In this document: piece after piece, positions 63,851-64,000 of the stretch
Layout of the letters: each line of letters opens with the position of its first letter
Numbering within the stretch: the first letter of the stretch is position 1
Assembly: GCA_002733495.1 (NCBI GenBank)
Contig: NVVV01000002.1
Location: 23,905 to 87,904, forward strand
DNA: 64,000 nucleotides
Reading direction: 5' to 3'
DNA from: Robiginitomaculum sp.
GTDB lineage: Bacteria; Pseudomonadota; Alphaproteobacteria; Caulobacterales; Maricaulaceae
Translations under genes and position numbers: made by a program
Notes under the pieces: model-generated
The model's input: only the letters and a program-made list of their open reading frames with translations
What the model was told of the DNA's origin: nothing
Database searches by the model: none

Positions 63851-64000
63851 ACTCTGGGAAATCACTCATAAAGCTCCTCTAAAAAAAGCTGTCCGTGGTA
63901 TAGTCTTCAGCGACAACTGTCGCGTTAGCATATTCGATTGCTGTGGTAAGTTATCCATTGACAAAAATGCATATCGGGTTTTACGCATATATGCTATGTC
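63851..64000. other. Short gene-free end with a promoter-like -35
   Basis: The last 150 bases have no supported gene. A perfect -35 TTGACA (63958-63963) is near the right edge and may belong to a gene beyond it; no good -10 at 17 bases. GCATAT (63969-63974) and ATATGC nearby form a loose inverted repeat. No terminator of the ars operon was seen. Confidence 0.3.

Noticed and set aside
63958..63995. Complete promoter at the right edge
   Set aside because: TTGACA is perfect but no -10 lies at a usual distance; only a partial site is recorded.

Overview
The window is chromosomal DNA of an alphaproteobacterium. The evidence is a cut-off CcrM-type DNA methyltransferase next to rnhB (an alphaproteobacterial pairing), GANTC sites in the ccrM leader, a lipoprotein of the CC0125/CC1285 type, a two-domain dCTP deaminase, and compact petABC. 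No genus can be assigned from sequence alone. No phage, insertion sequence, CRISPR array, rRNA or tRNA was seen.

Layout. 1-8.3 kb: ccrM/rnhB, an SDR enzyme, two regulator-led modules (PadR with two DUF2812 proteins; SdpR with SdpI), DedA, a nucleotide-sugar-epimerase-like protein and argG. 8.4-13 kb: a lipoprotein, then a probable iron-regulated redox cluster (porin, FMN-carrying protein, PepSY membrane protein, convergent apbE). 13-20.6 kb: yaaA, transporters, an S10 peptidase and several unknown genes. 20.7-34.2 kb: housekeeping genes (petABC, hemF, dcd, apaG, trkH, hslO, argF, argD, tsaC, an FAD oxidase) with two patches of REP-like palindromes. 34.2-37.1 kb: a run of three YceI-domain genes, one fused to cytochrome b561, led by a small gene behind a Fur-type box. 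37.2-37.5 kb: a candidate structured RNA with its own terminator. 37.6-40.5 kb: a glycosylase and a patatin fused to an outer-membrane barrel.

40.6-63.9 kb is dominated by metal handling. It holds a CnrYXH-like sensor/anti-sigma/sigma module in which all five known CnrX metal ligands fall at the same residue numbers, a copper-type P-ATPase with a methyltransferase, a Met/His-rich lipoprotein with an internal duplication, and a large Gly/Asp/Asn-repeat secreted protein divergent from a FecI-FecR-TonB receptor set. Next come a CzcCBA-type efflux operon behind a MerR-type promoter (19-bp spacer), a PII-like protein, a Zn/Cd-type P-ATPase, and an arsR-acr3-arsC operon behind a perfect 28-bp palindrome.

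Recurring themes: many ATGA start/stop overlaps; three small HTH repressors (PadR, SdpR, ArsR) whose promoters put the start codon at or near the transcription start; and iron- or metal-linked control sites in front of poorly known membrane and periplasmic redox genes.
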